DNA of 64,000 nt from an uncultured Ruminococcus sp. (GTDB taxonomy: Bacteria > Bacillota > Clostridia > Oscillospirales > Ruminococcaceae), in contig CAJTLC010000005.1 in assembly GCA_910576995.1 (NCBI GenBank), forward strand, positions 69,357-133,356, written 5' to 3'. The notes below the pieces were generated by a model that worked only from the letters and a program-made list of their open reading frames with translations, was not told where the DNA came from and did not search any database. The position numbers and the translations under genes are program-made. Below, in pieces: positions 17,231 to 25,987 of the stretch (within the stretch, counting starts at the first letter, position 1; every line of letters starts with the position of its first letter).

Positions 17231-18226
17231 TCACTTCCAGAATTTCGGGACGAAAAGTTCTGTATAAAGATCGACGGCATATTCATCGCTCATTCCCGAG
17301 ATATAGTCGCAGACGGCACGGTCGGAGTCATATTTTTCGGCTATATCACGGTAAAAATCAGGCATTTGTTTTGTATTGTCCTTAAAGTGGGAATACAGCT
17401 TCCTGATGAGAAGTTCTGCCTTGTACTCTTCCTGTTTTGCGGCAGGATTAGTGTAGACTTTTTTGAACATAAAATTCCTGAGATCGTCATGAGCCTTTCT
17501 GATATGCGGTTCAAAATCTATGGAATATTCTCCGTGTTCGACCACGGAGGCAACGAGAGTTGTGATTCTTTGAGTTTTTGTATTTCCGAGAATACGAACG
17601 CAGTCGGCAGGCAATTCTGCGGAATTAAGCACGCCTGCGCGGATTGAATCTTCAATATCGTGATTTATGTATGCAATAGTATCCGCGAGCCGGACAACGC
17701 ATCCCTCGCGTGTGGCGGCGGTCATATTTGTATGGCATTCTATCCCGTCTCTGACAGCTTTAGTAAGATTAAGACCTTTGCCATTTTTTTCAAGATATTC
17801 AACAACGCGGACGCTTTGCATATAATGCTTGAAACCGTGAGGGCAGATCTCATTAAGAACAGCTTCACCGCAGTGACCGAAAGGGGAATGACCAAGGTCG
17901 TGACCGAGAGCGACAGCCTCCGTAAGATCTTCGTTTAGACGCATACATCGGGAAATAGTACGGGCGATCTGCGATACTTCGAGTGTGTGGGTAAGCCGTG
18001 TACGGTAATGATCTCCGACAGGGGAGAGGAAAACCTGCGTTTTGCGTTTAAGTCTGCGAAAAGAATTGCAGTGAAGAATCCTGTCGCGATCGCGCTGAAA
18101 ATCGGTTCTGTAGGGACATTTTTCCTCATATTTTTCTCTGCTCGTCATTTCGTCGTTCTGACTTGTGCAGGCATAGCGGCTGAGTATGGTAGTTTCAATA
18201 ATTTCATTCTGTTCACGTACAGTCAT
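17231..18226 (-). CDS. dgt: Deoxyguanosinetriphosphate triphosphohydrolase-like HD protein
   Basis: HD-domain dNTP triphosphohydrolase that hydrolyses dGTP (or other dNTPs) to deoxynucleoside and tripolyphosphate. Visible signatures: HCNSFRRLKRKTQVF, RLTHTLEVSQIARTI, the HD motif GHDLGHSPFGHCGE, and a C-terminal His/Asp region. At 331 residues it is the short Gram-positive form. It heads the dnaG-rpoD operon, so dNTP control sits with primase and sigma factor. Start at 18226 has GAGGAAAGGGG somewhat far upstream, so the exact start is slightly uncertain. Confidence 0.92.
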   Translation of the reverse strand: MTVREQNEIIETTILSRYACTSQNDEMTSREKYEEKCPYRTDFQRDRDRILHCNSFRRLKRKTQVFLSPVGDHYRTRLTHTLEVSQIARTISRCMRLNEDLTEAVALGHDLGHSPFGHCGEAVLNEICPHGFKHYMQSVRVVEYLEKNGKGLNLTKAVRDGIECHTNMTAATREGCVVRLADTIAYINHDIEDSIRAGVLNSAELPADCVRILGNTKTQRITTLVASVVEHGEYSIDFEPHIRKAHDDLRNFMFKKVYTNPAAKQEEYKAELLIRKLYSHFKDNTKQMPDFYRDIAEKYDSDRAVCDYISGMSDEYAVDLYTELFVPKFWK

Positions 18227-18325
18227 AAATAATACGCCCCTTTCCTCAGTTTCAGATTAAATAAAAATAACCCTTTATTATACTTATACTCTCGAAAGGA
18301 CAAAAACCCTTTATTTTTTTCAAAA

Positions 18326-18958
18326 TTATTTTATAACCGAGGAGAAATCTTCAAAAAACTCGCCGTGATCTGTAATTTCGGCAGCACCGTTTGTAATTTC
18401 CGTTAATTCTTTTATGAGAGAGGGGAGCAGCTCGTTCTGAACGAGAATTTCCAGAGTTACGCTGCTTCCAAAATCGGAATTGACAGTTATTACGTCGAAA
18501 TTTGGCAGGATATAGCTGATTTTCCCGTACATCCCATAATCGGCGTTGATCTTCATACGATGACAAAGGCGCATATCCATGATTTTGGCAGCGTCGCAGG
18601 CAATCGAAGCGGCATGGGAATAAGCGCGCAGGAGACCGCCTCCGCCCAAGAGGATTCCGCCGAAATATCGTGTGACTACTATGCATACATCGGTAAGACC
18701 TCGTTTCTGGAGAACTTCCAGAACAGGAGTTCCGGCAGTACCCTGAGGTTCGCCGTCGTCGGAATATCGGGAAATATTGTCATGCCGCAAAATATATGCA
18801 TAAACGTTATGGCGAGCCTTGCGGTGCATGGCTTTTATACTGGCAATGAATGCGACAGCTTCGTCGTTGGTCTTTACAGGCGCAATATAGCCGATAAACT
18901 CGGATTTTTTTTCGATAAATGAAGCTTCGGCAGGTTCATATATTGTGAAATAATTCAT
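18326..18958 (-). CDS. YigZ/IMPACT family protein
   Basis: 210 residues with the UPF0029 N-terminal domain: KKSEFIGYIAPV, HNVYAYIL, SDDGEPQGTAGTPVL and VVTRYFGGILLGGGGLLRAY, and the smaller C-terminal DUF1949 domain. The family resembles elongation factor G domain IV and IMPACT translational regulators; the molecular role in bacteria is not settled. The ATG at 18958 follows GAAAGGA. It is probably monocistronic, lying between L31 and dgt on the same strand, with a terminator upstream at 18981. Confidence 0.9.
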   Translation of the reverse strand: MNYFTIYEPAEASFIEKKSEFIGYIAPVKTNDEAVAFIASIKAMHRKARHNVYAYILRHDNISRYSDDGEPQGTAGTPVLEVLQKRGLTDVCIVVTRYFGGILLGGGGLLRAYSHAASIACDAAKIMDMRLCHRMKINADYGMYGKISYILPNFDVITVNSDFGSSVTLEILVQNELLPSLIKELTEITNGAAEITDHGEFFEDFSSVIK

Positions 18959-18980
18959 AAAAATCCTTTCGCTCTGACAA

Positions 18981-19009
18981 CAAAAAGCCGCTCGACGTTG
19001 AGCGGCTTA
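18981..19009 (-). terminator. Terminator of rpmE
   Basis: Stem AAGCCGCTC/GAGCGGCTT with a 6-base loop followed on the minus strand by TTTG; it starts about 10 bases after the rpmE stop. Confidence 0.85.
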
Positions 19010-19017
19010 TTGAGCAA

Positions 19018-19221
19018 TTACTTATCCATGTTGAAACGCTTCTTGAATCTGTCAACGCGTCCGCCTGTGTCAACAAGCTTCTGCTTTCCAGTGTAGAACG
19101 GATGGCACTTTGAGCAGATTTCAACCTTGATATTCTCTTTTGTAGACATAGTTTCAATCACGTTGCCGCAGTGGCAGGTAATAGTAGTCTTTACAAAATT
19201 AGGATGGATTCCCTCTTTCAC
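19018..19221 (-). CDS. rpmE: Ribosomal protein L31, zinc-binding (C+) form
   Basis: 67-residue large-subunit protein. It carries the zinc ligands CHCG and CSKC and the L31 signature HPFYTGKQK. Canonical L31 starts MKEGIHPN, which here corresponds to the GTG at 19221 (GTG-AAA-GAG); AGAGG lies about 8 bases upstream of it. An in-frame GTG at 19230 overlaps that ribosome binding site and is rejected. A perfect promoter lies about 90 bases upstream, leaving a leader that could host autoregulation. Confidence 0.95.
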   Translation of the reverse strand: MKEGIHPNFVKTTITCHCGNVIETMSTKENIKVEICSKCHPFYTGKQKLVDTGGRVDRFKKRFNMDK

Positions 19222-19307
19222 GATTGTCACCTCTTTCGGTTATTTTTTGTAAATCGTGCAGCCCATCAGTTACCTTAGACAGTAGTGCAAGCATACATTA
19301 GATTTAA

Positions 19308-19336
19308 ATTATATCATACTTTTTTCAAAATGTCAA
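19308..19336 (-). promoter_or_regulatory. rpmE promoter
   Basis: Minus strand TTGACA (19336-19331), 17-base spacer, TATAAT (19313-19308). The leader from about 19301 to 19222 is ~80 bases, longer than needed for ribosome binding. Confidence 0.88.
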
Positions 19337-19412
19337 GTAGAATGATACATATTTTTATTTTTTAATTTAGTCTTTTATTTTTTCAGCAAATTGACTGCCA
19401 TGAATTACGTAT

Positions 19413-21125
19413 TTACTGGAAATTCTTAGCAAAATCCTCATGAAGTTTCTGTTCAAGTATTTCAGCTTCCGCTTTTGTGGGCTGCTTAGCTGTGAGATAA
19501 GTCTTGATCTTAGGTTCTGTACCCGAAGGACGAACTATTACCTTTGATCCTCCCTCAAGGAAGAATGCGAGAACATTCGACTTGGGAAGAGTGATCTCTG
19601 TGATCTCGCCTGTAGCGGTGTTTTTGGAAGTGCTTGCCTTGTAGTCGTCGAACTTAACGACCTTGATTCCCGCGATCTCAGCAGGCGGATTATCACGGAG
19701 AGAAGTCATGATAGAATCCATCTTCTTCATACCGCTTTCACCCTCGAAAGTGAAGCTGTACAAAGTCTGGTAGAACATACCATACTTGGCATACATATTC
19801 TTGCGAGCCTGAATGAGGGAAATTCCCTGTGTGCGGTAATATGCAGCCATTTCGCAGATGAGCATGGAAGCGTTGACGGCGTCTTTATCGCGGACGTAGC
19901 TGCCGGAGAGATAGCCGTAGCTCTCTTCAAATCCGAAGATATAGCGGTTTTCTTCGCCCTTTTCTTCGAGAAGTCCGATCTGCTCGCCGATGAATTTAAA
20001 TCCTGTAAGAACATCGATGATCTCAACGCCGTATTCCTTACCTATAGAATTAACGATATCGGTAGTAACGATCGTCTTTACAGCGATAGGATTTTTTGGC
20101 ATCGTACCCTTTTTAATGCGCTGATCGGCAATATATTCAAGAAGCATTGCGCCGACTTCATTTCCGCTGAAAAGAGCGTATCCGTCGCCGTCGGGAACAG
20201 CGATTCCCACGCGGTCGCAGTCTGGATCGGTAGCAAGAAGAAGATCGGGCTTAACCTCGTTGCAGTATTTCAGACCAACTTCAAGAGCCTCACGAATTTC
20301 TGGATTCGGATAAGGGCAGGTCGTGAAATTGCCATCAGGATTTTCCTGTTCTTTAACAATGGTAACATCGGTGATTCCAATACGCTTGAGAATCTCGCGT
20401 ACAGGCTTGTTTCCCGTTCCGTTAAGAGGCGTATATACCACCTTAAGACCGCTTGAAGCGCAAAGATCGGTATTTATACCCTCTGCGAGAACTTTCTCGT
20501 AGAAAGCTTCGACAACGTCATTGCCGATGTAGCTGATATTGCCTTTTTCAAGTTCTTCATCAAAATTTGCCGATTTTACGCCGCTGAAAATATCAAGGGA
20601 ATTTATTTTTTCAAGAATTATTTCAGCGCCGCGGAGCGTGATCTGGCATCCGTCGTCGCCGTAAACCTTGTAACCGTTGTATTTTGCGGGATTATGGCTT
20701 GCGGTAACCATTATACCGCCCTGGCATTTAAGCTGTCTTACAGCGAATGAAAGACAGGGAGTAGGCATAAGTTCGGGATAAATATAAACCTTGATGCCGT
20801 TTGCGGCGAGAACTTCTGCGGCAGCCTTTGAGAAAACGTCGCTCTTGATTCTGCTGTCGTAAGAAACCGCAACGGCAGGATTTGCGTATTCCTGATTAAG
20901 ATAGTCGGCAAATCCCTGCGTAGCTCGCTTTACAGTATAAACGTTCATACGGTTCGTACCTGCGCCTATAACGCCTCTGAGACCTCCCGTACCGAATTCA
21001 AGGTCTCTGTAAAATCTATCTTTTATCGCCTCGTCGTCATTTTCAATGCTTGCAAGTTCAGTCTGAAGATCAGGATCTGCATTGGCATTTGCGCACCACA
21101 GGCTGTAAAGTTCTTTTTCTTTCAT
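19413..21125 (-). CDS. pgcA: Alpha-phosphoglucomutase / phosphomannomutase
   Basis: Interconverts glucose-1-phosphate and glucose-6-phosphate, feeding glycogen synthesis (glg operon at 51 kb) and wall precursors. The 570 residues have the four alpha-D-phosphohexomutase domains: the phosphoserine loop MVTASHNPAKYNGYK, the metal loop DPDCDRVGIAV, the sugar loop GFEESYGYLSG and the phosphate loop RPSGTEPKIK. Length and motifs match the large Firmicutes PgcA type. AGGAGG precedes the ATG. It appears monocistronic. Specificity for mannose sugars cannot be ruled out. Confidence 0.92.
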   Translation of the reverse strand: MKEKELYSLWCANANADPDLQTELASIENDDEAIKDRFYRDLEFGTGGLRGVIGAGTNRMNVYTVKRATQGFADYLNQEYANPAVAVSYDSRIKSDVFSKAAAEVLAANGIKVYIYPELMPTPCLSFAVRQLKCQGGIMVTASHNPAKYNGYKVYGDDGCQITLRGAEIILEKINSLDIFSGVKSANFDEELEKGNISYIGNDVVEAFYEKVLAEGINTDLCASSGLKVVYTPLNGTGNKPVREILKRIGITDVTIVKEQENPDGNFTTCPYPNPEIREALEVGLKYCNEVKPDLLLATDPDCDRVGIAVPDGDGYALFSGNEVGAMLLEYIADQRIKKGTMPKNPIAVKTIVTTDIVNSIGKEYGVEIIDVLTGFKFIGEQIGLLEEKGEENRYIFGFEESYGYLSGSYVRDKDAVNASMLICEMAAYYRTQGISLIQARKNMYAKYGMFYQTLYSFTFEGESGMKKMDSIMTSLRDNPPAEIAGIKVVKFDDYKASTSKNTATGEITEITLPKSNVLAFFLEGGSKVIVRPSGTEPKIKTYLTAKQPTKAEAEILEQKLHEDFAKNFQ

Positions 21126-21238
21126 AAAAAAACCTCCTGAAAAAATTATATCGGCATAGCAGCGGCAATAGCGTTAGCATAAAAGGAAAAATAGATAATA
21201 AAAATCCGCTGACAAATATTCTATACAGATACAGGTTA

Positions 21239-21267
21239 ATTATACCATATTATTTATGCTTTGAAAA
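21239..21267 (-). promoter_or_regulatory. Candidate pgcA promoter
   Basis: Minus strand TTTTCA (21267-21262), 17-base spacer, TATAAT (21244-21239). The -10 is perfect, the -35 weak. Confidence 0.5.
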
Positions 21268-21292
21268 GAGAATATCTATATATTTTTTTATT

Positions 21293-22462
21293 TTAATTAA
21301 GTGCAAGCTGCTGTACAACTTCTATCGCAGCCGAATATTGAGCGTCAAATCCCTCGACATCGTTTTCAACAGGAACGTCGGGAGTGAGACCTATTCCGTC
21401 GTAGCATTCTGAATGCGCTGTTTTATATTCGGCAACCGTCAGAATTACAGCTCCGCCGTTTTCGAGTTCCGTTGTAGTCTGCATAACTCCTTTTCCGTAA
21501 GTTTGCGAACCTACGAGAGGAGCTTTTCCGAAATCACGGAGGGAAGCCGCGAAAAGTTCGGCTGCGCTGGCGGTATTTTCGTTGACTATTACTGCCATAG
21601 GCATATTCAGTTCCGAAGCGTCCGAGTAAACGAGCGTTTCCGAATGACCGTCCTTGTATTCGGCAGTCGCCACAACGCCCTCCGGAAGAAGCGGATCAAG
21701 GCATTCCGAAAGCGCCGAAACAAGACCTCCGCCGTTATCGCGGAGATCGAAGATAAGTGAGGTTGCGCCGTTTGCAGTTAATCTTTCAAGCGCGTCGATA
21801 AATTGCTGCGAAGTATTCTGTTTGAAGCCGCTGATTTTGATATACCCGACGTAATTTCCGAGCATTTCGGATTCTACGGTAGTGACTTCTATAGAGCGGC
21901 GTGTGAATGAATATTCAGTGTCTTTGCCTTCGCGCCGAATAGTAAGGGAAACTGTTGAACCCTCCGTACCGCGCATCGCGTCGGCGGATTCGGCAAAACC
22001 TATTTCCTTGACGTCAACGCCGTCGATGGCAATGATAATATCGTTTTCGAGAAGTCCGGAATCGGTGGCAGGGGAATTGGATGCTATTTCTGAGATCCTG
22101 ATATAGCCGCTTTCATCTTCGGCTATCGTAAGACCGAGACCTACGAGCGTGCCGGAATTATCATTCTGCTCTGTCAGATATTCTTCTTCTGTAAGATATC
22201 GGGAATATTTGTCGTCGATTCCCGATACATAGCCTTTCATGATTCCGTCGCTTAGCGTATTCTCGTTTATTTCGCCGAAATAATTATCTCTGACGTAGGA
22301 ATCGAGAGTCTGAAGAGAATTATATTTTTTGGCTTTTTCATTAACATCAACAACTTTTGTATTGAAACTTTGCAGAGAAAAGAACGATGTGAGAATGAAA
22401 GTTACCGCAATTGAAACGGCAATAAGGCTCAGAGCAAGTCCGAGACTGATTTTTTTGTTCAT
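21293..22462 (-). CDS. ctpA: C-terminal processing peptidase, S41 family, with PDZ domain
   Basis: Membrane-anchored serine protease acting outside the membrane. An N-terminal membrane helix (about 7-30) precedes a PDZ domain (about 100-185, SPATDSGLLENDIIIAIDGV) and the S41 catalytic domain with the Ser of NTASAAELFAASL and the Lys of GSQTYGKGVMQ. At 389 residues it is typical. It lies downstream of ftsE-ftsX-envC on the same strand, an arrangement common in clostridia, suggesting it processes division or wall hydrolase proteins; that is inference. AAGAGAGA precedes the ATG. A palindromic repeat separates it from envC. Confidence 0.93.
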   Translation of the reverse strand: MNKKISLGLALSLIAVSIAVTFILTSFFSLQSFNTKVVDVNEKAKKYNSLQTLDSYVRDNYFGEINENTLSDGIMKGYVSGIDDKYSRYLTEEEYLTEQNDNSGTLVGLGLTIAEDESGYIRISEIASNSPATDSGLLENDIIIAIDGVDVKEIGFAESADAMRGTEGSTVSLTIRREGKDTEYSFTRRSIEVTTVESEMLGNYVGYIKISGFKQNTSQQFIDALERLTANGATSLIFDLRDNGGGLVSALSECLDPLLPEGVVATAEYKDGHSETLVYSDASELNMPMAVIVNENTASAAELFAASLRDFGKAPLVGSQTYGKGVMQTTTELENGGAVILTVAEYKTAHSECYDGIGLTPDVPVENDVEGFDAQYSAAIEVVQQLALN

Positions 22463-22488
22463 AAACTGTCTCTCTTTCTTTTAAAGTA

Positions 22489-22518
22489 AAGGCAGCACCG
22501 CACAATTTTGTGCGGTGC
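22489..22518 (-). terminator. Hairpin between envC and ctpA
   Basis: Perfect stem CAGCACCGCACAA/TTGTGCGGTGCTG; on the minus strand it is followed by CCTTTACTTT, a poor T-tract. It may be a weak terminator or a processing site within an ftsEX-envC-ctpA transcript. Confidence 0.5.
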
Positions 22519-22525
22519 TGATTAA

Positions 22526-22684
22526 TACTAATCCCCGAAATGTTGATAGATAAAATTGCGAGCGTAAATTCTGTCAGGCAAGGAGAACACCACAAGACAG
22601 GCTGTCGCCTGCCGAGGATGTTCGGCGCAGCATGACGAAATTTATGCCGCAAGTTTATCCATTGTTATTTCGGGGATTAGTATA
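22526..22684. repeat. Palindromic element with TACTAATCCCCGAAAT ends
   Basis: The 16-base ends TACTAATCCCCGAAAT and ATTTCGGGGATTAGTA are perfect inverted repeats. The interior is GC-richer than the surroundings and contains ACAGGCTGTCGCCTG. A different end sequence from the AACCTGT family but the same architecture and size. Confidence 0.75.
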
Positions 22685-22696
22685 AGAGCCTGTCCT

Positions 22697-24130
22697 TTAC
22701 GGACCTACATAATTCATAGGATTCTGGGCGACGCCGTTTTCACGTATTTCAAAATGAAGATGCGCGCCGGTAGAATGACCCGTAGAGCCGATAGCGCCGA
22801 TCACCTGATTCTGTTCAACATAATCGCCGACAGAAACAGAGGCGTAGGAAAGATGCGCGTAAACCGTTGAATAAGTTCCGTCATGAGAAATAATGATGTA
22901 ATTTCCGTATCCGCCGCCGCAGCCGCAGCTGTAATTTTTAGCGAAATTGTGCGTACAGCTATTTGCAACATAAATTACCGTACCTGCTTTTGAAGCTACA
23001 GCCGCTCCTCCCATGATGCCGCCGTCTCCGACGTCTATGCCGTTATGATTGCGTCCCCAGCGAGGACCGAAAGGGCTGCTTATATAGCTGAATCCCGGAC
23101 AAGGCCATGTGAATCCGGATGCAGAGGGCGCGGAAGGGGTGTATGTTGGCTGATTAGGAACGGAAGGAGTAACCGGAGCAGGATTATCGCCTCCGCCAAC
23201 GCCGGCGTTATTATTATTTGCCTGCTGCTGTTGCTGTAAAAGCTTTTGCTGCTCTTCCCATTTTCTTCTTTGCTCGGCTTCGTAACGCTCCTGAGCCGCT
23301 TTTCTCTCGCGTTCGATCGCTGCGACCATTTCTGCTTCTTCAGCGTCAAGGGCTTTATTCAGTTCTTCGAGTTCGTCCTTATCTGCATTAAGCGACTCCT
23401 GTTCCAATGCAAGTCTTTCGATCTCGTACTGAGTATCTTTCATTTTCACATTAAGCTGTTCGATCTCGTCAGTTTTTTCCTCTTTGCGTTTTTCCTGATC
23501 TTCAAGCTTCATGGTAAGATTCAACTTTTCGGATTCGAGATCTTTTTTCGACTGTTCCAGAGCCTCTATTTCATTGAGAATATCGTTGATAAGCTTATCG
23601 TCGTATTCTGCGACACGGTTTATCATCTGAACGCGCGCCATCATATCGTAAAAGCTTGTCGAACCGAGAACCATAGACGCAGCAGAATCGTTGCTGTTCA
23701 TATACATTGAGCAGAGACGTTCCTTGAAAAGTTCGATATTGGTATCGATAGCAGTCTGCTGATTTACAATATCGGCGTCGAGAAGAGTGATATTAGTTTC
23801 GGTAGTTTCAATATCTGCGCTGATGCTGTTCAGCTCGGCGTTGAGCAGATCGATATTTTCCTGAATACAGTCGATTTGCTCATTCAGATATTCCTGCTGC
23901 TGTTTTTCGTAATTCTTGTCGCCTTCAAGATCGTTTATTTTATTTTCAAGAGCGGCAATTTTTTCGGAATTTGCTTTACGCTGCTCCTGAATTTCCTGAA
24001 GCGTTTTCGCAGCCTGAACTTCACTTTTGTCGGTAAGCAGCGGATAAGCTGCCAGAATGCCGATAGAAATGGCGGAACAGGTCATAAATGACAGTACCCT
24101 TTTGGCAATTTTCAACTTCTTCATAATCAT
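22697..24130 (-). CDS. envC: Murein hydrolase activator/endopeptidase, EnvC-like (coiled coil + M23 LytM domain)
   Basis: Secreted peptidoglycan hydrolase controlled by FtsEX. A signal peptide (about 1-40) is followed by a long coiled coil (about 45-290, Glu/Lys/Gln-rich), a Gln/Asn/Pro linker, and a C-terminal M23 domain (about 345-475) with HNGIDVG, VYAHLSY and HLHFEI carrying the zinc ligands. The upstream ftsE-ftsX genes strongly support the role. The start is unusual: AAAGGAG (24157-24151) is about 20 bases from the ATG at 24130, and between them lies a six-codon ORF whose TGA overlaps that ATG, as well as a GGTG/CACC mini-hairpin. The in-frame TTG at 24160 lacks a ribosome binding site. 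Confidence 0.9.
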   Translation of the reverse strand: MIMKKLKIAKRVLSFMTCSAISIGILAAYPLLTDKSEVQAAKTLQEIQEQRKANSEKIAALENKINDLEGDKNYEKQQQEYLNEQIDCIQENIDLLNAELNSISADIETTETNITLLDADIVNQQTAIDTNIELFKERLCSMYMNSNDSAASMVLGSTSFYDMMARVQMINRVAEYDDKLINDILNEIEALEQSKKDLESEKLNLTMKLEDQEKRKEEKTDEIEQLNVKMKDTQYEIERLALEQESLNADKDELEELNKALDAEEAEMVAAIERERKAAQERYEAEQRRKWEEQQKLLQQQQQANNNNAGVGGGDNPAPVTPSVPNQPTYTPSAPSASGFTWPCPGFSYISSPFGPRWGRNHNGIDVGDGGIMGGAAVASKAGTVIYVANSCTHNFAKNYSCGCGGGYGNYIIISHDGTYSTVYAHLSYASVSVGDYVEQNQVIGAIGSTGHSTGAHLHFEIRENGVAQNPMNYVGP

Positions 24131-24147
24131 TCGGTGAAAAACACCAT
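24127..24147 (-). CDS. Possible six-codon leader ORF overlapping the envC start
   Basis: ATG-GTG-TTT-TTC-ACC-GAA-TGA lies 3 bases after AAAGGAG, and its TGA overlaps the ATG of envC (ATGA). The spacing is short for efficient initiation. Translation coupling is an inference; the alternative is that GGTG/CACC folds and shortens the distance to the envC start. Confidence 0.3.
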   Translation of the reverse strand: MVFFTE

Positions 24148-24180
24148 AAACTCCTTTCAAAATTAGCTTGTCCGTGAGTA

Positions 24181-25086
24181 TTATACATTCAAATGCCGGC
24201 GTGTGCTGATAACGCTTCCCAGAGCGCCGACCAATCCTCCGACCAAAAGGTAAGACGCGCCGACGATAAGTCTGATGTCAGCAAAAGGTATAACGCTTGT
24301 TACGCCGAACGCGCTCATAAGCGTACCCTGATTAAGCAGTATGTTATATACTGAACGGTAGACAGCCCAAGTGATAAGGAATGCGCCTGAGCCTGCAAAA
24401 AATCCCGTAACAAAACCTTCAACAAAGAAAGGCGTACGGATAAAGGTATTGGTTGCGCCTACATATTTCATGATCTGAATTTCTTCACGACGGGCAAAAA
24501 CGCTTGCCTTTGTGGTATTCGATATCATTATCATTGAAACGACAGCAAGCGCGACAATGACCGCTCCTGCAATGAGAGTAACGACTCTTCTCAATTCGCG
24601 GAGAAACTGCGCTACCTGCGGAGAAGATTTTGCGACTTCTACTTCGGCGATCTGACATATAACCTGCGTTGTATTTTCAATTTGATCATTATTTATGACG
24701 GTTACGCTGAATCCGTCGGGCATAAATTCATGATCGTCTATATAGTTGAAAATTTCTTTTCCCTGCGAGATCTGATTCTGCATACGTTCGTACGCTTCAT
24801 CTTTTGAATTATACACAACGGTATCGACATTTTCAAGTTCAAGGAGCTGCGCGTTTATTTCGCCGACGCGTTCCTGAGGAGTATCAGGGTAAAGATATAC
24901 GGCTATTTCGTTCTGATTTCCAAGACCGAGGATCATGGAATTCATATTGATGTAAAACAGCGCGGAACAGCCTACGAGAAGCAGCGAAATCAGCAGGACG
25001 CAGAATGTTGCGAACGCCATCATTTTATTTTTCCATATATTTTCAATACCTTGATTGGCAAGATATTTGATACCGCTTACTTTCAT
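24181..25086 (-). CDS. ftsX: Cell division protein FtsX (ABC transporter permease-like)
   Basis: Membrane partner of FtsE that transmits ATPase cycles to a wall hydrolase. The 301 residues show one N-terminal membrane helix (about 22-48), an extracytoplasmic domain (about 50-165, LYPDTPQERVGEINAQLLEL), then three helices (about 170-290) with ARREEIQIMKYVGATNTFIR in the loop, the FtsX signature. It overlaps the ftsE stop by four bases (ATGA), so translation is coupled. The EnvC-like hydrolase gene follows after about 50 bases. Confidence 0.95.
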   Translation of the reverse strand: MKVSGIKYLANQGIENIWKNKMMAFATFCVLLISLLLVGCSALFYINMNSMILGLGNQNEIAVYLYPDTPQERVGEINAQLLELENVDTVVYNSKDEAYERMQNQISQGKEIFNYIDDHEFMPDGFSVTVINNDQIENTTQVICQIAEVEVAKSSPQVAQFLRELRRVVTLIAGAVIVALAVVSMIMISNTTKASVFARREEIQIMKYVGATNTFIRTPFFVEGFVTGFFAGSGAFLITWAVYRSVYNILLNQGTLMSAFGVTSVIPFADIRLIVGASYLLVGGLVGALGSVISTRRHLNV

Positions 25087-25928
25087 TCCGCACCTCCTCC
25101 GTCATTCTGAGATGCGCCCGTGATAGCCGCGATAACATCGTCAATGAGCGGAAGTTCCGAGTCGTCGGATTCCTTGCCGAGCGCAGTCTGATACGGAGCG
25201 GAAGCCGCGTTTTCCATAGACTGAGCAAGTTCAACTTCCGGCAGGATTTCATCGTTTATGCCCATTACGACTTCGTCGTAAACGATTTCGCCGTCTGTTA
25301 TGTTTATGATTCGTCCTCCGAAATGACGAACAAGATCGTGTTCGTGAGTGACCATAAGTATTGTAGTACCCTGATCGTTGATGCCTTTCAGCAGTTCGAC
25401 GATCTCATACGAAAGTTCGGGATCTATATTACCCGTAGGCTCGTCCGCAATTATAAGCTGTGGATCGTTGACCAGCGCTCTTGCGATAGCAACACGCTGC
25501 TTTTCACCGCCGGAAAGTTCGTCCGGATATGAATTTGTTTTTGATTGCAGTCCGACAAGACTTATAACATACGGAACTCTTTTTCGTATCAATTTTAGCG
25601 GCGCGTCAAGAACGCGCAGTACGAATGCAATATTTTCATATACCGTCATTGACGGTATCAGGCGGAAATCTTGGAAAACAAAGCCGAGAGTACGGCGAAA
25701 TTCCGGGATCTTACGCTTTCGGAGCTTATTAAGGTTATAACCGTTTACGGTAACGACGCCGCTTGTAGCGTCGATCTCCTTAAGAAGCAGTTTGATCATG
25801 GTACTTTTTCCCGCACCCGAAGAACCTACCACAAAAGCAAAGTCTCCGTCGTTGATTTTGAGGCTGACGTTGTTAAGGGCGTCTACGCCGCTTGAATAGG
25901 TAACGGATACGTTCTGAAGTTCTACCAT
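25083..25928 (-). CDS. ftsE: Cell division ATP-binding protein FtsE with acidic C-terminal extension
   Basis: ABC ATPase of the FtsEX complex. Walker A VGSSGAGKST (about 33-42), Q-loop region FQDFRLIPSMTVYEN, signature LSGGEKQRVAIARAL, Walker B LIIADEPTGN and the switch His in VTHEHD are all present. FtsE is usually about 228 residues; this one has 281, with roughly 55 extra residues that are acidic and Ala/Asp-rich (e.g. ESDDSELPLIDDVIAAITGA). GGAAGGAAGG precedes the ATG. First gene of ftsE-ftsX-envC. Confidence 0.95.
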   Translation of the reverse strand: MVELQNVSVTYSSGVDALNNVSLKINDGDFAFVVGSSGAGKSTMIKLLLKEIDATSGVVTVNGYNLNKLRKRKIPEFRRTLGFVFQDFRLIPSMTVYENIAFVLRVLDAPLKLIRKRVPYVISLVGLQSKTNSYPDELSGGEKQRVAIARALVNDPQLIIADEPTGNIDPELSYEIVELLKGINDQGTTILMVTHEHDLVRHFGGRIINITDGEIVYDEVVMGINDEILPEVELAQSMENAASAPYQTALGKESDDSELPLIDDVIAAITGASQNDGGGAE

Positions 25929-25987
25929 GTTTACACCTTCCTTCCTTTACGGCAAGATGCGTGAGACAGCCATTTTATTATGACAAC

